A stretch of DNA of 64,000 bases from positions 1,052,565-1,116,564 of the forward strand of contig NZ_KV917377.1 of the NCBI RefSeq assembly GCF_002019705.1. Reading direction: 5' to 3'. The notes under the pieces were generated by a model. That model worked only from the letters and a program-made list of their open reading frames with translations. It was not told the origin of the DNA and ran no database searches. The DNA comes from Shouchella patagoniensis. Lineage in GTDB: Bacteria > Bacillota > Bacilli > Bacillales > Bacillaceae_D. The translations under genes were made by a program, and so were the position numbers. Positions 28,398 to 36,340 of the stretch are shown here, in pieces (position 1 is the first letter of the stretch; each line of letters begins with the position of its first letter).

Positions 28398-29459
28398 TCT
28401 CTTGGTAAAATAAGTGCGATTATAGGCGACACGCTCATCATTAGGAAGATATTTACCAGCAAGTTCGTTGTGCTGGTTCCCTTTTTCTGTTAAGCCCATT
28501 TTATCGTAACAAACAGCAAGTTGAAGATGAGGAATCCAGGTTTCACAAGCAATATTTTGAAAATAACCGACCGTTTCTTTATTCACTATTGCTTGCTCAT
28601 ACCAATAGGAAGCTTCTGGAAACAACTGTTTCTCAATAAAGATGTGCCCAATTCGACAGCATGTTTCAGGTTTTGGCTTTCCGTACTCAAGGGCACGAAA
28701 CGACCAATCACGCGCTTTTTCTACTATTCCTAAATTGCTGTAGCAATCCGCCAACTTATTGCATGCACGAATAACATCCTCTGACCAACCTTTTTCTGTT
28801 TGTATAAATTGAATATAATACTTGATTGCCTCTTCAAACTTACTATGGTCCGTTAATTCATTTGCGTAATAGAGTAAATCTCGTGGAGAGAACGTTTCAT
28901 TGTTACGTTTCATTTGTTCATAGATCTCTAAATTTCTTGTCGAATCATGGCCGTCATCCAACGATAAATGAGTGACAGCAATGTCACTATGCTCAAGATT
29001 TCCGAAGACTTCTAAGTACTCATGAACGGCACCATGCCATTTAAATTGATTTTCTGCTTTTACTAATCGAAAACGACGTATACTTGATGTTACGCCCCCG
29101 TTCCCATCAAAGCCTAGATGATAGTCCATAGATATAGCATCTGTTTTGGGGGTGATTTTCTTTTTTAATTCCTTCAGTTTTTTCGCATCATCCGCTTTAA
29201 AAATATCATCTGCATCTAACCAAAGAATAAACGTTTTCGTAGCATAAGAAAATGCCTTATTACGAGCTTTAGCAAAATGGTTTACCCATTTAAAATCATA
29301 GATCTTCTCCGTAAAACGAGCTGCAATCTCTTTTGTTTTATCAGTGGAACCCGTATCCAAAATAATGATTTCATCAACTACATTCTCTACACTTTTTAAA
29401 CACCGTTCCAATACGGCTTCTTCGTTTTTTACAATCATGCATAAACTAATTTCAACCAC
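28371..29459 (-). CDS. Glycosyltransferase family 2 with TPR-like C-terminus
   Basis: 362 residues from GTG 29459, after GAGGAGGTGG. N-terminal GT2 domain: ISLCMIVKNEEAVLERCL, DTGSTDKT, and the DXD motif ILWLDADDIF (about 90-99). After about residue 190 come TPR-like helical repeats (YYANELTDHSKFEEAIKYY, ACNKLADCYSNLGIVEKA, LAVCYDKMGLTEKG). This architecture is common in SunS-like and cell-surface glycosyltransferases; the acceptor is unknown. It faces the GT2-methyltransferase gene and probably works in the same pathway. Confidence 0.85.
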   Translation of the reverse strand: MVEISLCMIVKNEEAVLERCLKSVENVVDEIIILDTGSTDKTKEIAARFTEKIYDFKWVNHFAKARNKAFSYATKTFILWLDADDIFKADDAKKLKELKKKITPKTDAISMDYHLGFDGNGGVTSSIRRFRLVKAENQFKWHGAVHEYLEVFGNLEHSDIAVTHLSLDDGHDSTRNLEIYEQMKRNNETFSPRDLLYYANELTDHSKFEEAIKYYIQFIQTEKGWSEDVIRACNKLADCYSNLGIVEKARDWSFRALEYGKPKPETCCRIGHIFIEKQLFPEASYWYEQAIVNKETVGYFQNIACETWIPHLQLAVCYDKMGLTEKGNQHNELAGKYLPNDERVAYNRTYFTKRLALLETDN

Positions 29460-29478
29460 TTGCGCCACCTCCTCGAGA

Positions 29479-29506
29479 TAACGTATGCCCAAATGGAAAG
29501 CGTCGT
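29479..29506 (-). promoter_or_regulatory. Possible sigma-K promoter of the GT2-TPR gene
   Basis: Minus strand AC, 17 bases, CATACGTTA, matching the sigma-K pattern AC-N16/17-CATANNNTA. It lies very close to the ribosome site, so the leader would be very short. Confidence 0.4.
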
Positions 29507-29595
29507 GCCTGTCATTTGAAACACTTTAAAGTAAACTTCATCTTTTTTTGTTTCTACTAATAATCTTGTTAGGATCGATCAGGCCCTTCTCAATC

Positions 29596-30165
29596 ATGAA
29601 AACCGACTTCCTTCATATACTTATAGAAAACGCTAAGCTGAAAGGACTGGGATTTGTGAATCCATCAACAACACGTTTAACAACTGTCCAGCTTCAACAA
29701 CGCTTAATTCACGCACAAGCAGAAACAGCAAAATTAAAAAAAGAACTTGAGCGATATAAAAATGACTATCATTATAATTTAATTGATGAGTTAACAATTA
29801 AAAATGAAGAACTTCAAAAAGAATTGCTTGATTTACAACATAAGAATGAACAAATGGAAAACAGATTGACTTTATCAATTACTAATCCTAAGCAAGAAGA
29901 GATTCCTATAGAAAAATCAGATCAACAGCATGAACAGATTTCTATAGAAAAATCAGATCAACAGCATGAACAGATTTCTATAGAAAGATCAGATCAACAG
30001 CCTGAACAACAAACTCAAAAGAAAAGCGATCCAATTGAAGAGTCTGTTTTCTTCACAACACAATCGAGTTCTAATAAGGAAATAAAAAGTCAATCGGTTG
30101 CACAATCAAAACAAGACGCACCTAATTGGTTTTCACGCAGTTTAAAATCTAGAACAAAAAAATAA
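29596..30165 (+). CDS. Coiled-coil protein with 12-residue repeats
   Basis: 189 residues from ATG 29596; an in-frame TTG at 29548 would add 16 hydrophobic residues, and neither start has a good ribosome site. Residues about 30-95 form a coiled coil (LQQRLIHAQAETAKLKKELERY...). Next come nearly three copies of IEKSDQQHEQIS and a Gln/Ser-rich, basic end (NWFSRSLKSRTKK). No family recognised. It occupies the region where B. subtilis has spore crust genes, so a spore-surface role is possible but only inferred. Confidence 0.6.
   Translation: MKTDFLHILIENAKLKGLGFVNPSTTRLTTVQLQQRLIHAQAETAKLKKELERYKNDYHYNLIDELTIKNEELQKELLDLQHKNEQMENRLTLSITNPKQEEIPIEKSDQQHEQISIEKSDQQHEQISIERSDQQPEQQTQKKSDPIEESVFFTTQSSSNKEIKSQSVAQSKQDAPNWFSRSLKSRTKK
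29905..30010 (+). repeat. 36-bp tandem repeat inside the coiled-coil gene
   Basis: Units at 29905-29940 and 29941-29976 are almost identical (start CTATAGAAAAATCAG), and a third diverged copy follows. Each codes for 12 residues. Copy number may vary between strains. Confidence 0.9.
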
Positions 30166-30203
30166 CTTCTATATTGTCTCCTTACTACTAATACTCACCT
30201 CAA

Positions 30204-30246
30204 AAACCCCGTTCGACTTGCCTTTAGGCAAGTCGAACGGGGTCTG
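30204..30246. terminator. Strong bidirectional terminator
   Basis: Perfect 16-bp stem CCCCGTTCGACTTGCC with loop TTTA, flanked by A- and T-rich ends, between converging genes. Confidence 0.88.
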
Positions 30247-30248
30247 TT

Positions 30249-30365
30249 TTACCTTAATTTCTTTTTCCCACAACAGCAACCAGTTTTATTTTTATTTCCT
30301 GATTCTACTTTGGTTGTAGGACGCTTTGCTTCAAAGTAGCCTGGCCGTGATTTTTTATGTGGCAT
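30249..30365 (-). CDS. 38-residue CCC-motif peptide
   Basis: ATG 30365 follows GGAGAG at about 9 bases and the frame runs to TAA at 30249. The product is very basic (MPHKKSRPGYFEAKRP...) and ends with GCCCGKKKLR, three adjacent cysteines. No family recognised. A strong terminator follows directly, and a CATAATGTA element sits upstream, both supporting a real gene. Adjacent cysteines would suit cross-linking in a spore layer, which is inference. Confidence 0.62.
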   Translation of the reverse strand: MPHKKSRPGYFEAKRPTTKVESGNKNKTGCCCGKKKLR

Positions 30366-30406
30366 TTAGCATCGCTCTCCTTTTTTTAAAGAGGATCTTT
30401 CATCTA

Positions 30407-30415
30407 TACATTATG
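30407..30415 (-). promoter_or_regulatory. Sigma-K-like -10 element before the CCC peptide
   Basis: Minus strand CATAATGTA fits CATANNNTA and lies 42 bases before the ATG. No clear AC at -35 was seen, so support is partial. Confidence 0.35.
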
Positions 30416-30454
30416 CATCTAAGCAGAAAAAGGACCTAAACAAAAATTAGTCGC

Positions 30455-30481
30455 ACATATTTAGACAGAAGTCATACTATA
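30455..30481 (+). promoter_or_regulatory. Sigma-K-like promoter of the 13-cysteine gene
   Basis: AC, 16 bases, CATACTATA: both elements and the spacing agree with the mother-cell sigma-K pattern. Start of transcription would be near 30489, about 70 bases before the ATG. Confidence 0.6.
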
Positions 30482-30559
30482 CAGTAGTCCGAACACCTAT
30501 TAGCAGCGTTAAAAAGAGAAGAGCTTGCTAATCGGTCAAAATTAGAAGGAGGTTCCTCC

Positions 30560-31267
30560 ATGAGTCACGACCACGATAAACACAGTGTTTGCATTAGTGT
30601 ACCCAAAGTATTTGATTGGGTAACACGACAAGTAGATTTACCAACTCTAAGCTTTAGAGAACCTGAATTAACAGCTTTATTCCCATGTACGCAACAACCT
30701 CCAGGTCCAGTTACACTTTGTCAGTTTTTATCAGCTGTACCAAATTTTCAAACGGTATGCCGCGTTATCGAAAGTTCTCTTCTGACAAACGAGGTAACAA
30801 ATCCTTTTGGACGTACTGAAGTAGAAATATCTTTGCCTAATGGTGAAGATGTTTGCTTGGAAAAAGTAAAAGTTCTAGCAAAAGGCCAACTTGAAATTGA
30901 TATTCTAGATGAACAAGGCAGCTTAATTTGCACCTCTGATCCAATTGAGTTTGCAACTATTCAAACATTCTATTTATGCGCTCCAGAAAGCACTTCAATC
31001 GATGCCTTTATTTCAGCCGGACAATGCGACGCGGAAATTGTGTGCGATTCTACATTTGCACAACTTGATATTTCATTCTCTTTCTGCATGGATGTACATG
31101 TATTCGCAGATGTACGTCTTGAAATTGAAGCAGCCTATTGCAAACCGCGCCATGAGTTCCCGGTTAGTGATATTATCTGCCGCGAAAACAAATTCCCGCC
31201 TACTTGCCCAGTTGTGTTTCCAGGCAAGGGCTTTGGTAAGAAACCAAAAGTAACTTCTGAAGGATAA
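30560..31267 (+). CDS. 13-cysteine protein, candidate spore outer-layer component
   Basis: 235 residues, 13 cysteines spread along the chain, no signal peptide, no membrane helix. It begins MSHDHDKHSVCISVPKVFDW; the VPKVFDWVTRQVDLP start looks like a conserved family, but I cannot name it. The middle appears beta-rich with alternating hydrophobic residues. AGAAGGAGG lies before ATG 30560. Cysteine content, the sigma-K-like promoter and the position of the crust locus all suggest a cross-linked spore-surface protein, a functional analogue of CotY/CotZ without evident sequence similarity. The structural role is inference. Confidence 0.7.
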   Translation: MSHDHDKHSVCISVPKVFDWVTRQVDLPTLSFREPELTALFPCTQQPPGPVTLCQFLSAVPNFQTVCRVIESSLLTNEVTNPFGRTEVEISLPNGEDVCLEKVKVLAKGQLEIDILDEQGSLICTSDPIEFATIQTFYLCAPESTSIDAFISAGQCDAEIVCDSTFAQLDISFSFCMDVHVFADVRLEIEAAYCKPRHEFPVSDIICRENKFPPTCPVVFPGKGFGKKPKVTSEG

Positions 31268-31272
31268 TCATC

Positions 31273-31303
31273 TGGACCGCTTCTCAAAGCGGTCCGTTTT
31301 TTT
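31273..31303 (+). terminator. Terminator of the 13-cysteine gene
   Basis: GGACCGCTT-CTC-AAAGCGGTCC followed by T7. Confidence 0.9.
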
Positions 31304-31325
31304 CTTCTTAATTAGTTCAGTTGTA

Positions 31326-31334
31326 CATAGAATA
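31326..31334 (+). promoter_or_regulatory. Sigma-K-like -10 element before 31369 gene
   Basis: CATAGAATA fits CATANNNTA, 35 bases before the ATG. No AC is present at the exact -35 spacing, so this is tentative. Confidence 0.35.
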
Positions 31335-31368
31335 AATTAATGACCTAATGTAAAGCGAGGCGATATCA

Positions 31369-32106
31369 ATGGGGCAAAACCAGGCAAACACAGCAGATAA
31401 ACAACTTATTCAATTAAAACAGAAGCTTCTTCATTTCCGCTCAGAAGTTATAAAACAGGAACGGCTTTTGATAGAACAGAACAAAAAGCTACTACAGCAA
31501 GATAACATTATTGGTAGTCTAACGGACCGACTTGAAGAGCTAGTGCAAAGGCCAACACCAGTCATGGAAGATGTACCTGTCGTAACCCCTCCTGAAAAAA
31601 CAGAAGTATTACCGACAGGACCAATCATTGATTCTTATTTTTCTTATTCCGTCATGGCTCCCATTGACACAAATGAGAATGAACCTTTTCTAATTAAAGG
31701 TCACTTTATTATCGATAATAAAGGAGACCAATCTTTACATGATCCGATTATTTGCTTCACATTTAATAAACCAGAATTCGCTAATTTATCTGGTCGGATT
31801 AAACGGTCCAAAAACGTTAAAAAAGCAAGCGAATATTCTGTATCTCGAGACGGTGTAACCGAAGCTTGGTCTTTTCTTGAAGAAAAAGCAGATCATCAAG
31901 CTAAAAAAACAGGTCAATTCTGGCTACAACCACCTGTAAATATTATTCCTCCACATTCTTCGATTGCTTTTTCTGACTTTGAAATTCTCTTGCATTTAAA
32001 AGCAGGTCAAGAGTCACTTTCTTTATCCGTCAGTGGTTTTGTTTATGGGACAGAGTTATCAGAAGGGCACTCAGCCTTAAATTCGATTACGTTAACTTTA
32101 GCTTAA
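31369..32106 (+). CDS. Coiled-coil plus beta-domain protein of spore-like locus
   Basis: 245 residues. Residues about 8-60 are a coiled coil (LIQLKQKLLHFRSEVIKQERLLIEQ region), then a proline-rich linker (RPTPVMEDVPVVTPPEK). Residues 85-245 look like an all-beta sandwich (FLIKGHFIIDNKGDQSLHDPIICFTF, PPHSSIAFSDFEILLHL). No signal peptide. Family not recognised. Its N-terminal coil resembles that of the 29596 gene in style, so the two may assemble together. GCGAGG lies before ATG 31369. Confidence 0.7.
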   Translation: MGQNQANTADKQLIQLKQKLLHFRSEVIKQERLLIEQNKKLLQQDNIIGSLTDRLEELVQRPTPVMEDVPVVTPPEKTEVLPTGPIIDSYFSYSVMAPIDTNENEPFLIKGHFIIDNKGDQSLHDPIICFTFNKPEFANLSGRIKRSKNVKKASEYSVSRDGVTEAWSFLEEKADHQAKKTGQFWLQPPVNIIPPHSSIAFSDFEILLHLKAGQESLSLSVSGFVYGTELSEGHSALNSITLTLA

Positions 32107-32121
32107 GTAGAAAGGAACAAT

Positions 32122-32154
32122 AAAGCAGCCTCAATTTAAACTGAGGCTGCTTTT
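32122..32154. terminator. Bidirectional terminator before yjcA-like gene
   Basis: AAAGCAGCCTCA / TGAGGCTGCTTTT hairpin between converging genes. Confidence 0.88.
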
Positions 32155-32491
32155 AATTATGCTTTCTCAAAAATGATTCGATAATAGAGGTCCCGTAAGC
32201 AATACTTAAGACTAGAATGATTGGCATAAAGACAGTCGGCCAAAAAAAGAAACCACAATACAGGATTAAGGACGCCCAAATTCCAGTGCACCAATAACAC
32301 GATAAAAGTTCACCTATGAATCGACGTATTCCAGTCCCTTTGGGGTGTGGATAAAGAATATCTCCACCTTCTTCTTCTTTCCATTCCAAGAAAGGTTTTC
32401 GTAACCATTCCATTATGTCATCGCTTACCAGTAACCTCGTGAGCCTACCTGCGGCTAAAACTAGTAATAGCCACTCAAACCCTGCCAACAA
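32153..32491 (-). CDS. yjcA: DUF1360 membrane protein (YjcA-like)
   Basis: 112 residues from TTG 32491, after GGGAGGGGGG. Helices at LLLVLAAGRLTRLLV, ELLSCYWCTGIWASLILYCG and MPIILVLSIAYGTSI, with the DUF1360 hallmark CYWCTGIW and the RLTRLLVSDD start. B. subtilis YjcA is a sporulation-expressed DUF1360 protein encoded beside the cotVWXYZ crust genes; YngL is a paralogue, so the exact orthology is not certain. Function unknown. Confidence 0.78.
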   Translation of the reverse strand: MLAGFEWLLLVLAAGRLTRLLVSDDIMEWLRKPFLEWKEEEGGDILYPHPKGTGIRRFIGELLSCYWCTGIWASLILYCGFFFWPTVFMPIILVLSIAYGTSIIESFLRKHN

Positions 32492-32571
32492 GGCGCCACC
32501 CCCCTCCCTACATCTTATGAGTGAGGGACATCACTTATGAAATGTCTAAACAATTCATTGATCTAAATAAT

Positions 32572-32604
32572 AAAAGCATGTCGCGTATGCAACATGCTTC
32601 CTTC
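32572..32604 (-). terminator. fabI terminator
   Basis: AAGCATGTTGC / GCGACATGCTTTT hairpin on the minus strand just after the fabI stop. Confidence 0.8.
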
Positions 32605-32606
32605 TT

Positions 32607-33392
32607 CTATGATAATGATAAGATATTATATCCACCATCTACATGTAATATTTCGCCAGTAATTCCACGAGCTAAATCACTAGCTAAAAACAGAGCTGTA
32701 TCGCCTACTTCTTCTTGTGTTGTTGTTTTTCGAAGCGGAGCTCGCTCTTCAATCTCTTTTAACACATCATTGAATCCACCTATGCCCTTAGCCGCAAGCG
32801 TGCGAATTGGACCAGCCGAAATTGCATTAACGCGAATACCGTCTTTCCCTAAATCGTTTGCTAAATATTTTACACTCGCATCAAGTGCTGCTTTAGCTAC
32901 ACCCATAACGTTATAATTCTTTACGACTCGCTCGCCACCTAAATAGGTCATCGTAATAATGCTCCCTCCATCAGTCATTAACGGACGGGCGGCTTTAGCG
33001 ACTGCCGTCAGGGAATATGCACTTATATTTTGAGCAAGTAAATATCCTTCACGAGTAACATTTAAATACTCTCCTTCTAATTCTTCCTTATTAGCAAAAG
33101 CAATACAATGAGCTAATCCATTAATTGAACCAACCTGGTTTTTTATTTCTGCAAACGTTGCTTCAATTTCTTTATCATCACTAATATCACAAGGAAGAAC
33201 AAGATGTTCCCCATCTAGCGTATCAGCTAATGAACGAACATTCTTCTCGAGCCGCTCCCCGGCATATGTAAAAACCAGTCTTGCCCCCGCTTCAGACAGA
33301 GAACGAGCGATCGCCCAAGCTATACTTCTTTTATTCGCAACACCCATTACAACATATGTACGATTCGATAAATCAATTGATTTCATTTTCAT
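32607..33392 (-). CDS. fabI: Enoyl-ACP reductase FabI
   Basis: NADH/NADPH-dependent last reduction of each fatty-acid elongation cycle. 261 residues (or 259 from the second ATG). Rossmann start VVMGVANKRSIAWAIARSL, the active-site tyrosine and lysine in YNVMGVAK, and ISAGPIRTLAAKGI. It is the target class of triclosan-like inhibitors. Monocistronic with a FapR-type operator 12 bases upstream. In B. subtilis it also borders the crust genes. Confidence 0.97.
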   Translation of the reverse strand: MKMKSIDLSNRTYVVMGVANKRSIAWAIARSLSEAGARLVFTYAGERLEKNVRSLADTLDGEHLVLPCDISDDKEIEATFAEIKNQVGSINGLAHCIAFANKEELEGEYLNVTREGYLLAQNISAYSLTAVAKAARPLMTDGGSIITMTYLGGERVVKNYNVMGVAKAALDASVKYLANDLGKDGIRVNAISAGPIRTLAAKGIGGFNDVLKEIEERAPLRKTTTQEEVGDTALFLASDLARGITGEILHVDGGYNILSLS

Positions 33393-33403
33393 ACTCCTCC
33401 ATT

Positions 33404-33420
33404 TTATTATCAGGTACTAA
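33404..33420. promoter_or_regulatory. FapR-type operator of fabI
   Basis: Minus strand TTAGTACCTGATAATAA, one base off the FapR consensus TTAGTACCTGATACTAA as I recall it. FapR represses fatty-acid genes and is released by malonyl-CoA. Confidence 0.8.
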
Positions 33421-33474
33421 TAGTTTATCATAAATCCCTACAAGCCACTATGATAATCTTCCCATTCTTTTTTA

Positions 33475-34380
33475 CTAATTTGGTATCATTCCATTCATGT
33501 AGATCGCCCACTGTTGCGGCAAATCTGAAATAATTGTCAATTCTTCCCCTGTAAAAGGTTGTGTGAATATTACCTTATCACAGTGCAGTGCTTGATGGAG
33601 TAGATGAGTATCTACTCCACCATACAAACGATCTCCCACTAACGGGAAACCAAAATCGGCCATATGTACACGTATTTGGTGTGTTCGCCCTGTACGTAAT
33701 TCTAACGCAACTAAACTATGGCTATTTGATTGCGCTTCAACCCGATAATGTGTAATCGCCTTTTTACCATCCGATCTTACTTCACGCTCAATTATACTAC
33801 TTGGTTTGCGACCAATCGGCGCATCAATGATCCCATCTCTTTTAGGCAGAGAGCCTTCTACCAACGCTTTGTATGACCGTTTTACTTTGCCAATCATTTG
33901 CGACTTAGCCAATCGATCATGTGCATAACGATGTTTGGCAACTATTAACAACCCACTAGTACCCTTATCGAGACGATTAACAGCATGAAATGTTGATTCC
34001 ACCCCAGTTTCTTGATAGTAAAACATAACCGCATTTGCCAATGAACCTCGAGGGTTGTCGATAGATGGAATCGTTGCCATTTGAGCAGGTTTCTCTACAA
34101 CAAGAAAATCTCTGTCTTCATAACAAATATTAAAATCAAGCTTTTCTGATTCTAAAAATGTACTTTTTTCCTCTGGGGCGAGCTCCATTACAACCTCATC
34201 CCCCGCGTTTAATTGTTTTCTAACCGTCGCTTTTTGTCCATTAACCTTCAACATTCCGCCTTTAAATTTCACAGCAGCCAATAAACGTTTTGATACATGC
34301 TTCTTTTCACATAAAAATGCACGCAGAAGAATTGGAGCTTCTTTTTTTTCTACGTGCCAGCTAAATATCGGTCTAGCCAC
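33475..34380 (-). CDS. yjbO: RluD-family pseudouridine synthase (YjbO-like)
   Basis: 301 residues. An N-terminal S4-like segment ([25 protein letters not shown]) is followed by the catalytic domain, with the nucleophile Asp in [18 protein letters not shown] (about 140-157) and [26 protein letters not shown]. It modifies uridines in RNA, probably 23S rRNA; the exact site is unknown. GTG 34380 overlaps the NAD kinase end by eight bases. Operon yjbM-nadF-yjbO as in B. subtilis. Confidence 0.92.
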   Translation of the reverse strand: MARPIFSWHVEKKEAPILLRAFLCEKKHVSKRLLAAVKFKGGMLKVNGQKATVRKQLNAGDEVVMELAPEEKSTFLESEKLDFNICYEDRDFLVVEKPAQMATIPSIDNPRGSLANAVMFYYQETGVESTFHAVNRLDKGTSGLLIVAKHRYAHDRLAKSQMIGKVKRSYKALVEGSLPKRDGIIDAPIGRKPSSIIEREVRSDGKKAITHYRVEAQSNSHSLVALELRTGRTHQIRVHMADFGFPLVGDRLYGGVDTHLLHQALHCDKVIFTQPFTGEELTIISDLPQQWAIYMNGMIPN

Positions 34381-35173
34381 TTATAAACGACTCCTTTACA
34401 CGCTTCCAAAACGGAAATGGCCGGAACCGCGCAAACCGCACTTTTTCTTCAGCGACTCGACATTGAATTGTATCCACATTTTCATCAAAGATGGGCACAT
34501 TAAAGTGATCGATCGTAACCTGGACAGAGACATTATTTAGTAATTTCAGCAAACAGGTATGGTGTTGAGGAAGTACAAGTGGAGAGCCTAAGGTCCGATA
34601 AATGCGATTATTAATGGATGCCATTTCAGACAGTTGAATTGATGCAAGTGAAGGGTGAAGAATCGCACCACCTAACGCCTTATTGTATGCCGTGCTCCCT
34701 GATGGTGTAGACATACAAAGACCATCACCTCGAAAAGTCTCAAACGTTTCTCCTTTAATTTCTACATTGCAAACAAGAGAACCTTCAGAGCTTTTAATTG
34801 TTGACTCATTTAATGCCAGGTGTCTTTTGGAAGGCCGTCCATTTCGGTAACGAATAACAACTTCCAATAGAGGGTACTCGACAATCTGATAAGGCGTCTT
34901 AATAATATGAGTAACAAGATTCTCCGCTTCTTCTGGAACCCAATCAGCATAAAAACCAAGGTGACCTGTATGTATACCTACAAATGCCGTCTCTTCTAAA
35001 CGGTGCGAATAAAGGTGAAAAGCTTCTAATAAAGTGCCGTCTCCACCAACTGTAATAACAATATCAGGATGTTCTTCGTCGTAGATTAGATCACCCTTGA
35101 GCAAACGCTCTTTAATCGTTTTACATAAATCATTGGAGAGCGAATCGCCTCGTGAAGCAACTGTGAATTTCAA
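34373..35173 (-). CDS. nadF: NAD kinase
   Basis: Phosphorylates NAD to NADP. 266 residues from TTG 35173, which has AAAGGAG at a good distance and gives the family start [13 protein letters not shown] 35182 is too close to the site. Key motifs: [10 protein letters not shown] (about 43-52), the NE of LALNEST and [23 protein letters not shown]. Ends [18 protein letters not shown], nearly the B. subtilis PpnKA/NadF sequence. Second gene of the yjbM-nadF-yjbO unit. Confidence 0.96.
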   Translation of the reverse strand: MKFTVASRGDSLSNDLCKTIKERLLKGDLIYDEEHPDIVITVGGDGTLLEAFHLYSHRLEETAFVGIHTGHLGFYADWVPEEAENLVTHIIKTPYQIVEYPLLEVVIRYRNGRPSKRHLALNESTIKSSEGSLVCNVEIKGETFETFRGDGLCMSTPSGSTAYNKALGGAILHPSLASIQLSEMASINNRIYRTLGSPLVLPQHHTCLLKLLNNVSVQVTIDHFNVPIFDENVDTIQCRVAEEKVRFARFRPFPFWKRVKESFISG

Positions 35174-35189
35174 CCGACCCACTCCTTTT

Positions 35190-35816
35190 CTATCTACGGT
35201 TTTGCTGTTGTTTTACTGTCATAATGCGTTGTGCTTCTTGAACTTCGTCTCTTATAATAGACATTTCTTCATCAAGCCAAAATGCAGCTTCTGCAGCACG
35301 TTGCAAACGCATGTTTATATCTTCTGGTATTTCTCCACTGTATTTATATCGTAGGGAATGCTCAATGGTCGCCCAGAAATTCATAGATAACGTTCTAATT
35401 TGTAATTCAACCAAAATCTTACGCTCGCCATCAATTGTTTGCACTGGGTAGCATAAAATTAAATGATAAGAGCGATAACCACTCTGTTTTTTTTGTAATA
35501 TATAGTCCCGTTCAGAAACGATCTCAAAATCTGAACGAGAACGGACCAACGCAATGACCTTATCAATGTCTTCTACAAACTGCGTCACAATTCGGACTCC
35601 CGCTAAATCCTGCATTTCATCTGCTAATCGATTTAGCGGAATCTTTTTTCTTTCTGCTTTATTTAATATGCTTGAAACAGGCTTTACTCTACCTGTAACA
35701 AACTCAATCGGCGTGTGCAAAGAAGTTTTCTGATACTGTTCACGGATTCCTCTTAATTTAACCTTTAATTCATCAACTGCCTGTTTATACGGAGTCAAAA
35801 AAGAATCCCAATCCAT
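35190..35816 (-). CDS. yjbM: Small alarmone synthetase YjbM (RelQ/SAS1)
   Basis: Makes (p)ppGpp without a hydrolase domain. 208 residues, matching B. subtilis YjbM (211). RelA/SpoT synthetase motifs: [29 protein letters not shown] and [24 protein letters not shown]. Start 35816 (MDWDSFL) follows AGGTGGGG; the track upstream to 35891 overlaps yjbL. A second synthetase gene lies at 50604, of the RelP type. Confidence 0.95.
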   Translation of the reverse strand: MDWDSFLTPYKQAVDELKVKLRGIREQYQKTSLHTPIEFVTGRVKPVSSILNKAERKKIPLNRLADEMQDLAGVRIVTQFVEDIDKVIALVRSRSDFEIVSERDYILQKKQSGYRSYHLILCYPVQTIDGERKILVELQIRTLSMNFWATIEHSLRYKYSGEIPEDINMRLQRAAEAAFWLDEEMSIIRDEVQEAQRIMTVKQQQNRR

Positions 35817-35838
35817 TGCCCCACCTACTTTACCAAAA

Positions 35839-36210
35839 CTAGTAGAATACAGCACCCACCGCTTTTTCAAACGCTTCGCCGTAGTTCCCATTCCCTTGAA
35901 TGTTATCTAACAAAAAAGCTAACTCTTCATTAAAATCAACGAGAGCCAATCGGGTATTCTCGCTAACTTCCGCAAAAAATGCCATTTCCTTCTGATGCGC
36001 TTCTAAAAGAGCTAACCAACAATCTTGTTCAAATCGTAACGAATAAAAATGCTCTGTATCCTCCAATATGTAAACAAAGGCAAAGTGATCAGAATCCACT
36101 AATATTCTCGCTCCTGCTTTGACATTCATTAAATCCTCTTTATTTTTTTCTAAAATAACTGTACTGACATCCTCGCCAATATCAATGTAATCTACTTTTA
36201 TCTGTTCCAT
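35839..36210 (-). CDS. yjbL: YjbL family protein (UPF0738)
   Basis: 123 residues from ATG 36210. Acidic, mixed alpha/beta, no membrane segment; no catalytic motif. B. subtilis YjbL (UPF0738) has similar length and the same place between yjbM and yjbK. The upstream ATG 36222 lacks a ribosome site. Function unknown. Confidence 0.8.
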   Translation of the reverse strand: MEQIKVDYIDIGEDVSTVILEKNKEDLMNVKAGARILVDSDHFAFVYILEDTEHFYSLRFEQDCWLALLEAHQKEMAFFAEVSENTRLALVDFNEELAFLLDNIQGNGNYGEAFEKAVGAVFY

Positions 36211-36340
36211 TATTGCCCCCATAAAAACACTTCTTATCAGGATCTATTTTAACATAAAGAAAGATTGAAACCTACATTTTGCATGATCTACTTAATCTCA
36301 GTATAATCAAAGAACAGTTTTATGAAACGAGGGTCCCCGT

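Noticed and set aside
29905-30010. CRISPR-like repeats
   Set aside because: The units are adjacent without spacers and keep the reading frame, so they are protein repeats.
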